NCBI GenBank assembly: GCA_002722095.1
Contig: PBKG01000006.1
Span: forward strand, 711,064-725,123
Reading direction: 5' to 3'
DNA length: 14,060 bases
DNA from: Rhodospirillaceae bacterium
GTDB taxonomy: Bacteria; Pseudomonadota; Alphaproteobacteria; UBA8366
The notes under the pieces are model-generated. The model ran no database searches, had not been told where the DNA came from, and worked only from the letters and a program-made list of their open reading frames with translations. A program made the translations under genes and the position numbers. Positions 7,180-14,060 of this stretch are shown one piece after another (position 1 is the first letter of the stretch; every line of letters begins with the position of its first letter).

Positions 7180-8253
7180 TTAGGCGGTCAATATCCGTTC
7201 GAATTCGGCACTGACCCGTTCAAGCGAATAGGCGTCGGGCAATAGACTAGGTGCCAGTTCACCAAGCGGCTTAGGTTTGGCTAGCGCCATGGCGTCGATA
7301 AAAGCCTCCCCAGGCTCGGCCAAGGTTACCGCACCGTCAGCCGCTTGCTTGGCGACTTCACCGAGCCCGCCCGCTTGGGGCGTGCCGATAACCGGTGTGC
7401 CGACGGCCAGTGCTTCCAGAGAGGCATTTGACATTCCTTCCCAGCGGGATGTCAGCAAAAACGCATCCGCGCCTGCGTAGGTAACCCAAGGATTTTTGAC
7501 AAAACCTGCGAAACGGATTCGGTTGGCGACGACCAATTTCTGTGCTTGATGACGAAGTGCGCCCCCCATCGGGCCTTCGCCGAAAACGGTTACGTGAGTG
7601 TCCGATGGCAATTCGACCAACCAATCGATTAACCGATCGAACCCTTTTTGATCGACCAGCCGGCCCGAGGCGACAAAGCGAAGCCCGTCACCGGGCTCGC
7701 GCTGTGCCATACCTGCTTGGCCGCGTAACCAATCCACATTGACCGGATTGGGCAATACGGAAAGTTTTGCCGGGGGCACCTTCCAACGATCCCGGAAATC
7801 GCGAGCGATGGCCTGGGTTGGCGTAATAACCCGGTCGGCGCGGGGATAATGATAGCGATAGAGGAAGCGGCCCAGAAATGGGATTTTGATCGCTTTAACG
7901 GTGGCGTCCACTTCGTTCGCTTCGCGGACAATAATTTTTGTCCGGGCTCCGATTTTTTTGCGATTCATCAATATGCCGAGATTGAGATATCCCATTGTCG
8001 GGACCACGGCGGTGGGTTTGAATTCGTGGATTGCGGCGACCAGCGGCTTGAGTGCGTCCCGCAATCGCTTTCTGCGAAGATTGACGATGGCGATATCTTG
8101 GGCGACCAGTTCGCGGAGTGGACCTTCGGCATCGAGCACGATCATCGATGGCGCGAAGCGGCTCCGGTCAAGCCCGTTGGCGAGTGAGATTATGACCCGC
8201 TCGGCCCCGCCACCGGCAAAGGAAGGTAATACGAAAATGATACGGTCCTTCAT
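7180..8253 (-). CDS. Glycosyltransferase, GT4 type (GT-B fold)
   Basis: Retaining GT-B glycosyltransferase, cytoplasmic or peripheral to the inner membrane, moving a sugar from a nucleotide-sugar to a glycan or lipid-linked acceptor. 357 residues, normal length. Seen: N-terminal acceptor-domain loop FAGGGAERVI (12-21), the usual GGAE opening of GT4 enzymes; domain linker with VLPNPVN (167-173); donor domain starting RFVASGRLVDQKGFDRL (192-208); and the EX7E donor-binding motif E272 to E280 in RWEGMSNASLEALAVGTPVI. The start is the ATG at 8253, which overlaps the previous gene's TGA (ATGA). An in-frame TTG at 8274 would add seven residues inside that gene and is unlikely. It is the last gene of the operon, followed by a strong terminator. 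Donor and acceptor are unknown. Confidence 0.92.
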   Translation of the reverse strand: MKDRIIFVLPSFAGGGAERVIISLANGLDRSRFAPSMIVLDAEGPLRELVAQDIAIVNLRRKRLRDALKPLVAAIHEFKPTAVVPTMGYLNLGILMNRKKIGARTKIIVREANEVDATVKAIKIPFLGRFLYRYHYPRADRVITPTQAIARDFRDRWKVPPAKLSVLPNPVNVDWLRGQAGMAQREPGDGLRFVASGRLVDQKGFDRLIDWLVELPSDTHVTVFGEGPMGGALRHQAQKLVVANRIRFAGFVKNPWVTYAGADAFLLTSRWEGMSNASLEALAVGTPVIGTPQAGGLGEVAKQAADGAVTLAEPGEAFIDAMALAKPKPLGELAPSLLPDAYSLERVSAEFERILTA

Positions 8254-9482
8254 TTCTTTGCCAGTCCCGTCCAAACAGCTTTCAGGTCAGCGGCGCGGGC
8301 CGCGCCGTCACATTTCTCTGCAATGAAGGTGCGGGCGTTCTCACCGAGCACAGCCAAATCACCTCGTTTTCCGACAACGTTTTCCAATAAATCGGCGAAA
8401 AGTTCCGGATCGAAATTTTGCAAAAAAAACCCGTTTTCGCCGTTTCGTACAAACCCGGGTCCATCGCCCGTCGCAATTACGGGTTTACCGAGCGTCATCG
8501 CCTCAATCACGTTTCGTCCCCATGGTCCGGTTCGCCGCGGAATGCTGATAACTGCATCACACTTCGAAATGACCGATTCCGGTTTGGGTACAGATCCGAG
8601 AAAACAGAAGTAGTTTTCGAGTCCTAAATTCGTGACATAGGATTTAAGGTCGTCTGATCTTTCGTCTGCATCTCCAGGCAGGTTCAGTTGCGAGCGTGGC
8701 AATTTCATATTGCCTGCGACGACAAACAAAATGCTTTGGTTGCCACGGCGGGAAAGCGATTCTGCGATTTCGACCAGACGGTCCGTTCCTCGGCTCCAAC
8801 GATAATTTTCGACGGCGGCTATTCTTATTCGGTCATCGTCGGGAATGCGTGAATCCCCGTCCAGAATTTCAGCAATGGGATCTGCGGCATTATGAATTAC
8901 CGTGCCGGGCGTTTTGCCGCCTAGCTTGCGGAAGGATTTTTCTTCTGCCTTGGTGATAAAAACACAATGGTTTACCGAGCTCGAAATTTGCCGTGTCTGC
9001 CAGGCGGCTATCCGCGCATTCGAGCTTTGATTGAGTTGACGTATTAGCGGGGGGTCTGAGGTACCCTCGTAGGTATTTTCCAAACTGGTTCGCATATGCA
9101 TGCAGAACGGTATGTCGGTTCTTTTGCGTAGATGCGATGCCAGCATCGCAAAGTTCGGATTGTTGAAGTGAATGAGATCGGGATCGCTGTCGAGCGCATC
9201 GACCAGGCGGTGTCGCAGTTTTTTCGATGTGGCGAGCTCAAGATAAACTTTGCCAAAGGTGTAAAAATTTCGCGACAGGCGATAAAGCGCTGCCGCGGTC
9301 GGGAGTTCGGGAACGGTTTGGGTGGGAATGTCTAGTGCCTGGTATTGATCGACTATGGGCCCCGATTTTCGACACCATACTTCAATATCCAATTCCCCCC
9401 GGTCCATTGAGGCAATGAGCGAAAAAAGGCTACGGGACGAACCGCCGAACCCTCCTTCATGATCGAAGCACAGGATGCGCAT
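8250..9482 (-). CDS. Glycosyltransferase, GT4-like (GT-B fold)
   Basis: Second GT-B glycosyltransferase, 410 residues. Seen: N-terminal HEGGFGGSSRSLFSLI (8-23), the Gly-rich first loop; DLIHFNNPNFAML (102-114), an acceptor-domain strand and loop; CVFITKAEEKSF (173-184) followed by VIHNAADP (195-202) at the domain border; and donor-domain strand ILFVVAGN (251-258). The terminal segment is RRTGPWGRNVIEAMTLGKPVIA (316-337). In EX7E enzymes an acidic residue is expected eight positions before E327; here that position is Gly319, giving the PWGRNVIEA variant. The ATG at 9482 has no clear Shine-Dalgarno and lies 50 nt after the dioxygenase stop. Its TGA overlaps the next gene's ATG, so the two transferases are probably made together and act in sequence on one glycan. 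Confidence 0.88.
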   Translation of the reverse strand: MRILCFDHEGGFGGSSRSLFSLIASMDRGELDIEVWCRKSGPIVDQYQALDIPTQTVPELPTAAALYRLSRNFYTFGKVYLELATSKKLRHRLVDALDSDPDLIHFNNPNFAMLASHLRKRTDIPFCMHMRTSLENTYEGTSDPPLIRQLNQSSNARIAAWQTRQISSSVNHCVFITKAEEKSFRKLGGKTPGTVIHNAADPIAEILDGDSRIPDDDRIRIAAVENYRWSRGTDRLVEIAESLSRRGNQSILFVVAGNMKLPRSQLNLPGDADERSDDLKSYVTNLGLENYFCFLGSVPKPESVISKCDAVISIPRRTGPWGRNVIEAMTLGKPVIATGDGPGFVRNGENGFFLQNFDPELFADLLENVVGKRGDLAVLGENARTFIAEKCDGAARAADLKAVWTGLAKK

Positions 9483-9532
9483 ATTTTTTGATCTGAACGT
9501 TCAGAAATCTCGGGAGTATGCGCGAAATCTCA

Positions 9533-10375
9533 TCAGCGTGATCTTGCTCCTGGAATACTTCCCGATAGCGATTGGAAATACTCCTTTGGTGTTTTGTCAC
9601 GATAAGAGAATTGCGCGAGGGGGGGCTGAAAGTTGGGATCATCCACATCGTGATAAAGCCCAACCATGGCATAGCGCACGGAGTTCGAAAGGTTTGGACA
9701 GGACCTGTGTAGCAATCGACCGTCAAAGAAAAAGGCCTGGCCAAGATTCGGACTGAAGGTGACTTTCTCGAATTCGTCTGCGACGTTATCGTCAAAAGTT
9801 ATCTTGCAGACACCGTTCGCGTTCTCGCGCCAATCGGGTTTGGGAAGTGGCGGCGCGTGACTGCCCTTGCAGATTTCAAGCAGGTTGGTGTCTTCTTTCG
9901 AATTAACAATTAACGGCGCGTAAATCTGGACGAACCTGCAGTCCGGTACAGTTTGAAAGATTTCCTGGTGCCACCCAAGAATTGACCTTTGATCGTTTGG
10001 GAGCGAGACGCGGCAGCGGTTTATATATCCGAAGAGCGGTGCGTTCGGGGGGCGGTCGAGGATTTGGTTCACCGCTTCCTCAATCAGCGGTTTGCCGACA
10101 AGTCGCCAAAACGCTGGCATCTGCCAAATCGTATCGCAGACGCAATCGAACAGGTTTCGGTCCGCTTCAGCGAGTGCAAGTAGTCCCCCGTCGAGCAGGT
10201 CATCGTCGTTATCGGTCCAATTATTCTCGAGGCCTTGCGCTTTATCGATATAGGCTGCGATCGTCTTCTTTACGACGTGCGACAGTGCCTCAAGTTCGCT
10301 CGGATCGAATACATTATCTACTGCGACGAAACCGTCTTTTCGGAATGTTTGAATTTGCTCGGTGTTAAGAGACAT
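9533..10375 (-). CDS. Phytanoyl-CoA dioxygenase (PhyH) family protein
   Basis: Fe(II)/2-oxoglutarate-dependent oxygenase of the PhyH family, 280 residues from the ATG at 10375. Such enzymes hydroxylate or otherwise oxidise lipids, amino acids or sugar-linked compounds in the cytoplasm. Seen: opening TEQIQTFRKDGFVAVDNVF (5-23), the family's N-terminal hallmark; GWHQEIF (134-140), giving metal ligands H136 and E138; KGSH (170-173); FFFDGRLLHRSCPNLS (215-230), with second metal His H223; and R234, placed to bind the 2-oxoglutarate carboxylate. The iron motif is H-x-E, not the common H-x-D (WHQD). An upstream in-frame start at 10447 would run into the WbqC-family gene, and the internal Met precedes the conserved opening, so 10375 is preferred. 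The gene lies 19 nt after the WbqC-family gene. A glycan-linked substituent is the likeliest substrate by context only. Confidence 0.87.
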   Translation of the reverse strand: MSLNTEQIQTFRKDGFVAVDNVFDPSELEALSHVVKKTIAAYIDKAQGLENNWTDNDDDLLDGGLLALAEADRNLFDCVCDTIWQMPAFWRLVGKPLIEEAVNQILDRPPNAPLFGYINRCRVSLPNDQRSILGWHQEIFQTVPDCRFVQIYAPLIVNSKEDTNLLEICKGSHAPPLPKPDWRENANGVCKITFDDNVADEFEKVTFSPNLGQAFFFDGRLLHRSCPNLSNSVRYAMVGLYHDVDDPNFQPPLAQFSYRDKTPKEYFQSLSGSIPGARSR

Positions 10376-10394
10376 TGGCTTGTTATCGGTTGAT

Positions 10395-11078
10395 CTAGTG
10401 CGAGTTTCGGTCTGCGGTTGTCCACTCGACCCAGTTACCCAATTCAAGAATTGCCGCTTTCGGGTCTTCTTCTTCGGCGATCAAATGTAGAACCGTCTCA
10501 TCTCCTATGCCCGGTCGCAAGTTCTGCAAATGAACCTCTGCAAGCGCCGACAAATCTTCTCGTTCCAAATACTTCGGCGCACTCGAGCCAGACATATAGA
10601 TTTCGCCGTGGGCGCTCAGCAAGTCCGCAATCGAGGATTTTGCCGAGCGGTCCAATCGGTTTTCTGTGTCCACAATGAGTTCGGTTTCGTGATGGTCGAG
10701 TATTTCCAGGACGAGTCTGATTAACTCCACGTTCAGGTTACACAATTCTGATTGGTTGCATTGTTTGAGGTAACTGACTATCGGCATCAATCGGTCGCCA
10801 TATCGAAACTCTCGACGCTGCGACCAATGTTGTATCCGTCGTCCTATTTGATGGACCGATCCGACATCCGCTATTTCGATCTCTGTATATGGCTTCATAC
10901 CACCTGAGACGGGAATTGTTGCCCAGCCCCCGTCGTCGCGCATGCGGACCCGGTTGCCATAGGACCGGTGGACGTACTGCATGCCCGCACAAAGTACGAA
11001 CACGTCGACCGAAAGCAGTTTATGCCAAAACCCCGGCCAGGGCAGAAAGTTCGGCTGATGTGCGCTGACCTTGATCAA
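10395..11078 (-). CDS. WbqC family protein
   Basis: 227-residue protein of the WbqC family, which is found in O-antigen and other surface polysaccharide loci; its biochemical role is not firmly established. Seen: the diagnostic N-terminus SAHQPNFLPWPGFWHKL (5-21), SVDVFVLCAGMQYVHRSYGNR (23-43) and WATIPVSGG (52-60), matching the family's HQPNYLPW...DVFV...QY...NR...PV pattern. The start is TTG at 11078, whose bases overlap the TGA of the amidotransferase gene (TTGA, 4 nt). This points to translational coupling and to the two proteins acting in one step or in equal amounts. Located between an AsnB-type amidotransferase and a PhyH oxygenase, it probably helps make or attach an amino- or acyl-modified sugar; that is inference. 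Confidence 0.88.
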   Translation of the reverse strand: MIKVSAHQPNFLPWPGFWHKLLSVDVFVLCAGMQYVHRSYGNRVRMRDDGGWATIPVSGGMKPYTEIEIADVGSVHQIGRRIQHWSQRREFRYGDRLMPIVSYLKQCNQSELCNLNVELIRLVLEILDHHETELIVDTENRLDRSAKSSIADLLSAHGEIYMSGSSAPKYLEREDLSALAEVHLQNLRPGIGDETVLHLIAEEEDPKAAILELGNWVEWTTADRNSH

Positions 11079-12916
11079 TGTAGCTGTTGCGATAGGGCGG
11101 ATGTGTCGACGGTATCGGGTATTTCGGCATGCCAGGCATGTTCGCTAAGCGGGTCGGCATTTTCGATAAAAATTCGATGCCAAAGGGCAAAGTTCGTGAC
11201 CGCAAACATGAGTGCTAAATTGGCTCCGGACCATTTTTCTGTCGATTCAGGCAGATCGAGAATTTTGGTGAACAGTGTCGGATCGAAATAGTTGCCAATC
11301 GTTTGAGTATTTACCGATTCGATATAGCCTTTCCAAACGGAGTCACTCGCGCACCAGTCGGCGACCGGTCCGGCCATCCATTGTTTCGTGCGGTAAACGA
11401 AATCATTGTCGTAAAAATTTTCGGCGTACGCTCTCACCGCGATTTTTCCGCATTGATTGGCGTGGACCTGATCGTCCGGTAGTGCAAACCGGGCTTTGAC
11501 CATGCCTTCGCTGCAAAATGGGGGACGCCCCTCGATCGATTGCGACATGAACATTCTGTCATGACGGGCCAGCAGGCCATGCAAGACAGTTTCTATAGTG
11601 AGCGCCGAAGCTTTTTGAGGTAGCGACATGCCCTCGAAACGGGGCTCGTTGATTAAATTTTTTCGCCGCGCGCCTGCCTTTTCCACGCCATCGGATCCGA
11701 ACAACGCACGCAGATTTTCCGCGGAAATATAGAATCGAGAAAAGCTATTCGGGTCCTCGATAAAGTCGAGACCGTCGAAATACCCCAGATATATGTCGTC
11801 CGATCCTTCGCCGGACAGGAGGACCGTCGTTTTTTCGCGAATATCCTTTGCGTGCATCAGCAATAAAACCGAATTAGCACTACAAAGGGGAACTTCGTGG
11901 TGCCAGATCGCTTCGGGAAACGCGGTTGCGATCTGCGCGGGCGAGAAGCAACTGAGATGTGGAGATTTCACAAACCGGTCGGTGACGTGCCTGATATAGG
12001 ATTCCTCTGATTTCGGAGGCGCATATTTGTGAGAGGCATCGTCGAATATCACCGAAAAACTATGGATGTCCTTGCGGTCCAGGATGTCATGAGAAACCGC
12101 TGTGATGAGACTGGAATCGACACCGCCAGAAAGTTGAACCGCAACCGTTCTGTCGGCATCCCAACACCTTTCGACCGCCTCGATCATCGCTGCTTCGACG
12201 GTTGGCGGGTCGGACTGTTCAAGTAATCTATTATCGATCTGCCAGAAAATATGTTCTTCGATCGGTGCCCCATGGGCGGCGTCTATCGCGATAAAATGCC
12301 CCGGTTTGAGTTGCTCGATCCGCTCATACATGGTCTTAGGCGGCGTGACCATTTGGAAGGCGAAGAATTCCGCTACCACCGCCTCATCAACACGTCTTGG
12401 GACATTCGGGTGTGCCAGAATCGGTTTGATTTCCGAAGCGAACAAGGTCATCTGCTCGTCGCGATAAAGGTATAGCGGTTTTATGCCAAACCGGTCGCGG
12501 GCGAGAATTACCCGATCGCGGGTTCGGTCGAGCCAGGCAATCGCAAACATGCCGTCGAACCGCTCCAACGCGCCCGTATCCCATTCTTGGAGTGCTTTAA
12601 GGACCACCTCCGTATCGCTCGTTGTTTTGAAACTATGGCCGAGACGCTGCAATTCGGTTCGGAGCGCGCGGTAATTGAAGATGGCGCCGTTGAAGATCAG
12701 CACGTGACTTTCGTCGTCACTGTAGAAAGGCTGATCCGCGCGTGGGCTCAAGTCGTGGATGCGAAGGCGACGGGCGGCAAGCACGACCGATTCGAACGAA
12801 TCGCTGCCTTCCGCGTCGGGCCCGCGCCGTGCCAACAGGGGCAAGGCTCGGACCGCCCAGCTCGCTTGCACATCGGGTGAGCCTTTGTGGGTAATGCTTC
12901 CTAAAATTCCGCACAT
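11075..12916 (-). CDS. Asparagine synthase (glutamine-hydrolysing) / AsnB-type amidotransferase
   Basis: Two-domain amidotransferase, 613 residues, full length. The N-terminal Ntn glutaminase releases ammonia from glutamine, and the C-terminal ATP-pyrophosphatase domain adenylates a carboxylate and makes the amide. Seen: catalytic Cys2 (MCGILG), RRGPD (30-34), LRIHDLS (51-57), FNGAIFNY (75-82), SDTE (100-103), DRFGIKPLY (141-149), the PPi loop LSGGVDSS (262-269) and LSGEGSDD (367-374). The glutamine-binding NGE of AsnB reads NGA, so Ala78 replaces a Glu that contacts the substrate amino group. In surface-polysaccharide loci such proteins are often proposed to amidate uronic acids or activated carboxylates rather than make free asparagine. 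The operon setting favours that here. The ATG start has no clear Shine-Dalgarno and lies 48 nt after the acetyltransferase. Confidence 0.92.
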   Translation of the reverse strand: MCGILGSITHKGSPDVQASWAVRALPLLARRGPDAEGSDSFESVVLAARRLRIHDLSPRADQPFYSDDESHVLIFNGAIFNYRALRTELQRLGHSFKTTSDTEVVLKALQEWDTGALERFDGMFAIAWLDRTRDRVILARDRFGIKPLYLYRDEQMTLFASEIKPILAHPNVPRRVDEAVVAEFFAFQMVTPPKTMYERIEQLKPGHFIAIDAAHGAPIEEHIFWQIDNRLLEQSDPPTVEAAMIEAVERCWDADRTVAVQLSGGVDSSLITAVSHDILDRKDIHSFSVIFDDASHKYAPPKSEESYIRHVTDRFVKSPHLSCFSPAQIATAFPEAIWHHEVPLCSANSVLLLMHAKDIREKTTVLLSGEGSDDIYLGYFDGLDFIEDPNSFSRFYISAENLRALFGSDGVEKAGARRKNLINEPRFEGMSLPQKASALTIETVLHGLLARHDRMFMSQSIEGRPPFCSEGMVKARFALPDDQVHANQCGKIAVRAYAENFYDNDFVYRTKQWMAGPVADWCASDSVWKGYIESVNTQTIGNYFDPTLFTKILDLPESTEKWSGANLALMFAVTNFALWHRIFIENADPLSEHAWHAEIPDTVDTSALSQQLH

Positions 12917-12964
12917 GTCTAAGCCGAAGCCAAGTTAGAGGGGAAATTCGCGATGTAGTGACGA

Positions 12965-13513
12965 TTAACCGCCATTCCGTTTTAGCGCTTCCCAGTCATC
13001 CCGAAGGATGGCGAATTGGAACAGGTCGAAACGCTCGCCGGTTTCGGTTTTTTTGTGGCCGCGGAACGTGCCTTCTTTGACGAAACCCTGTTTTTGGTAA
13101 TTGAAAACGGCGGCAAAGTTCCGTGCTATCGGATTGCCCCACACTTTGTAGGCATCGAGCTCATCGAAGGCGAAGTCGAGCAAGCGCGCTCGGGCTTCCA
13201 GGACAACACCTTTGCCCCACCATTCTTTCTCGCCAATTAAAAGCGATATCTGGACCAAGTCGTTCGTAGGGTCGTGCCGGAGCGAAAAATTGCCGATATG
13301 AAGATTATCGTCTTTGGTAAAGATGCCGACATGGAATGAGGTTATGTTGTCGTGCTGGGCGACATATTGCTGGATTTCCGATTTATCGTTGTTCCGGCGC
13401 CGGGCGTTCAGATACTGCGTTACCTCTTCGTCCTGCAGCCACCCCATATAACGGTCCGTCACATCTTCGACGGTTAAACTGCGGATTAGAAAACGCTCGG
13501 TTTCCAATTGCAC
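12965..13513 (-). CDS. GNAT family N-acetyltransferase (RimJ/RimL type)
   Basis: 182-residue GCN5-type acyltransferase that would move an acyl group from acyl-CoA (or acyl-ACP) to an amine. Seen: TERFLIRSL (5-13), the RimJ/RimL-like N-terminus; HIGNFSLR (72-79), strand 4; motif A region ISLLIGEKEWWGKGVVLEA (89-107), with the CoA-binding W-G-K-G loop; and NFAAVFNYQKQGFVKEGTFR (132-151), the C-terminal motif B. Ribosomal protein acetylation is unlikely given the operon. N-acylation of an amino sugar or of the ACP-linked intermediate fits better. The start is GTG at 13513 with AGG about 8 nt upstream. It follows the ACP gene after 96 nt. Confidence 0.9.
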   Translation of the reverse strand: MQLETERFLIRSLTVEDVTDRYMGWLQDEEVTQYLNARRRNNDKSEIQQYVAQHDNITSFHVGIFTKDDNLHIGNFSLRHDPTNDLVQISLLIGEKEWWGKGVVLEARARLLDFAFDELDAYKVWGNPIARNFAAVFNYQKQGFVKEGTFRGHKKTETGERFDLFQFAILRDDWEALKRNGG

Positions 13514-13609
13514 CGGCTGGCCTGGTGTCCAATTTTGGGCTTTAGCGGAAATAGGTTCGGCCTTTCCTTAAACGTTTCGCTTCAACAAGCTGTTTACGGG
13601 TGCATGCGG

Positions 13610-13840
13610 TTACGGTTGCAGCAATTTTGCGATCGCCGCGACATCGTTCAGCTCGCTGATTTCCTCGGGGTCGAGCTGATTCCCGAGGGTCTGTTCCAGC
13701 TGGAGTATGATCTTTACGTGACCAAGGCTATCCCAACGTTCCAGCGTCTCGATACCGGCATCGTCGGAAATTTCTTCCGTTGGAATTTCCAATACCGTGC
13801 TGAGCAGGGATTTCGCTTTTTCCAATGGGGAACTGTTCAT
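13610..13840 (-). CDS. Acyl carrier protein
   Basis: 76-residue acidic carrier protein. The 4'-phosphopantetheine attachment serine is S38 in WDSLGH, at the start of helix 2, and the three-helix pattern with many Glu/Asp (DPEEISELNDV) is typical. It would carry an acyl or aminoacyl group as a thioester in the cytoplasm. It is not in a fatty-acid (fab) context. It starts 3 nt after the stop of an AMP-forming ligase, the natural partner that would load it, and precedes a GNAT acyltransferase, a natural acceptor of the load. A dedicated carrier for a sugar acyl substituent is the likely role. Confidence 0.93.
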   Translation of the reverse strand: MNSSPLEKAKSLLSTVLEIPTEEISDDAGIETLERWDSLGHVKIILQLEQTLGNQLDPEEISELNDVAAIAKLLQP

Positions 13841-13843
13841 CGC

Positions 13844-14060
13844 TTAATCGGTTCCGATACATTTTCCAGCGACGATATCCCGATTTACCTTACCGCGATC
13901 GCTTTTGGGAATTTCGTCGAGGACGAACCATTTTTCAGGCAGTTTTTCTTTAACCAGCCGCGATTCGCACCAGGATTTGATCGCGGGAATATCGACGTCG
14001 GAATCGGACTGGGCAACCAACGCGACACCAACCGTTTCGCCGGCGATCTCATCCGGTATA
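13844..14060 (-). CDS. AMP-dependent acyl-CoA/ACP ligase, C-terminal fragment (cut by window edge)
   Basis: Only the last 71 codons are in the window; the rest lies beyond base 14060. Read on the minus strand in the frame ending with TAA at 13844-13846, the protein ends with the AMP-binding enzyme C-terminal domain. Seen: GVALVAQSD (beta strand), then LPEKWFVLDEIPKSDRGKV. The A10 motif IPKSDRGK supplies the lysine that catalyses adenylate formation. The family (ANL superfamily) activates a carboxylic acid with ATP and loads it onto CoA or an ACP. The ACP gene starts 3 nt downstream, so loading that carrier is the probable job. The acid cannot be predicted without the N-terminal binding pocket. 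Confidence 0.88.
   Translation of the reverse strand, partial: IPDEIAGETVGVALVAQSDSDVDIPAIKSWCESRLVKEKLPEKWFVLDEIPKSDRGKVNRDIVAGKCIGTD

Noticed and set aside
8254..8274. TTG start seven codons upstream for the last glycosyltransferase
   Set aside because: It lies within the preceding gene. The ATG in the ATGA overlap gives the usual GT4 N-terminus.
10376..10447. Upstream in-frame start for the PhyH-family gene
   Set aside because: It would overlap the WbqC-family gene by about 50 nt and add residues before the family's conserved N-terminus. The ATG at 10375 fits better.

Overview
The window reads as accessory chromosome of a Gram-negative bacterium, most likely an alphaproteobacterium of the Rhodospirillales/marine type. 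This rests on the gene families (MmgE/PrpD, a KRAHYH-type PEP-mutase/isocitrate-lyase homologue, DHA2 exporters), the moderately GC-rich sequence and the O-antigen/EPS-type genes. It is an inference from family flavour, not from a marker gene. No rRNA, tRNA, IS element, CRISPR array or phage gene was found.

Left end (1-1436): a sulfotransferase on + (its 5' end may lie outside the window) meets, tail to tail with 7 nt between, a minus-strand exported peroxiredoxin/thioredoxin-fold gene. That gene is split by a single in-frame TGA exactly where the family has the first cysteine of its WCPFC active site. The frame is intact on both sides. A perfect 7-bp stem with a 5-nt loop (G at loop position 2) starts 13 nt after the TGA, so the apical loop lies 20 nt from it. 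This is the geometry of a bacterial SECIS element. I therefore annotate one 180-residue selenoprotein with a U-P-F-C centre rather than a pseudogene. It is the most noteworthy item here.

Middle (1602-7043): a divergent MmgE/PrpD-family gene on + faces a minus-strand operon made of an isocitrate lyase/PEP mutase homologue followed by two tandem, clearly paralogous 14-helix DHA2-type MFS transporters (gaps of 33 and 32 nt). The PrpD-like and lyase-like families recall the dehydratase/lyase pair of methylcitrate-type carboxylic-acid metabolism. Both carry departures from the usual active-site residues, so their substrates are open.

Right (7130-14060): a compact minus-strand operon runs AMP-forming ligase (C-terminal end only) > acyl carrier protein > GNAT acetyltransferase > AsnB-type amidotransferase > WbqC-family protein > PhyH-type dioxygenase > glycosyltransferase > glycosyltransferase > strong intrinsic terminator. 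Two junctions overlap by 4 nt (TTGA and ATGA), indicating translational coupling. The set fits a cell-surface polysaccharide or O-antigen locus that builds an acylated, acetylated or amidated sugar and transfers it to a glycan. The operon continues upstream beyond the right edge, so polymerase/flippase and nucleotide-sugar genes may lie there.
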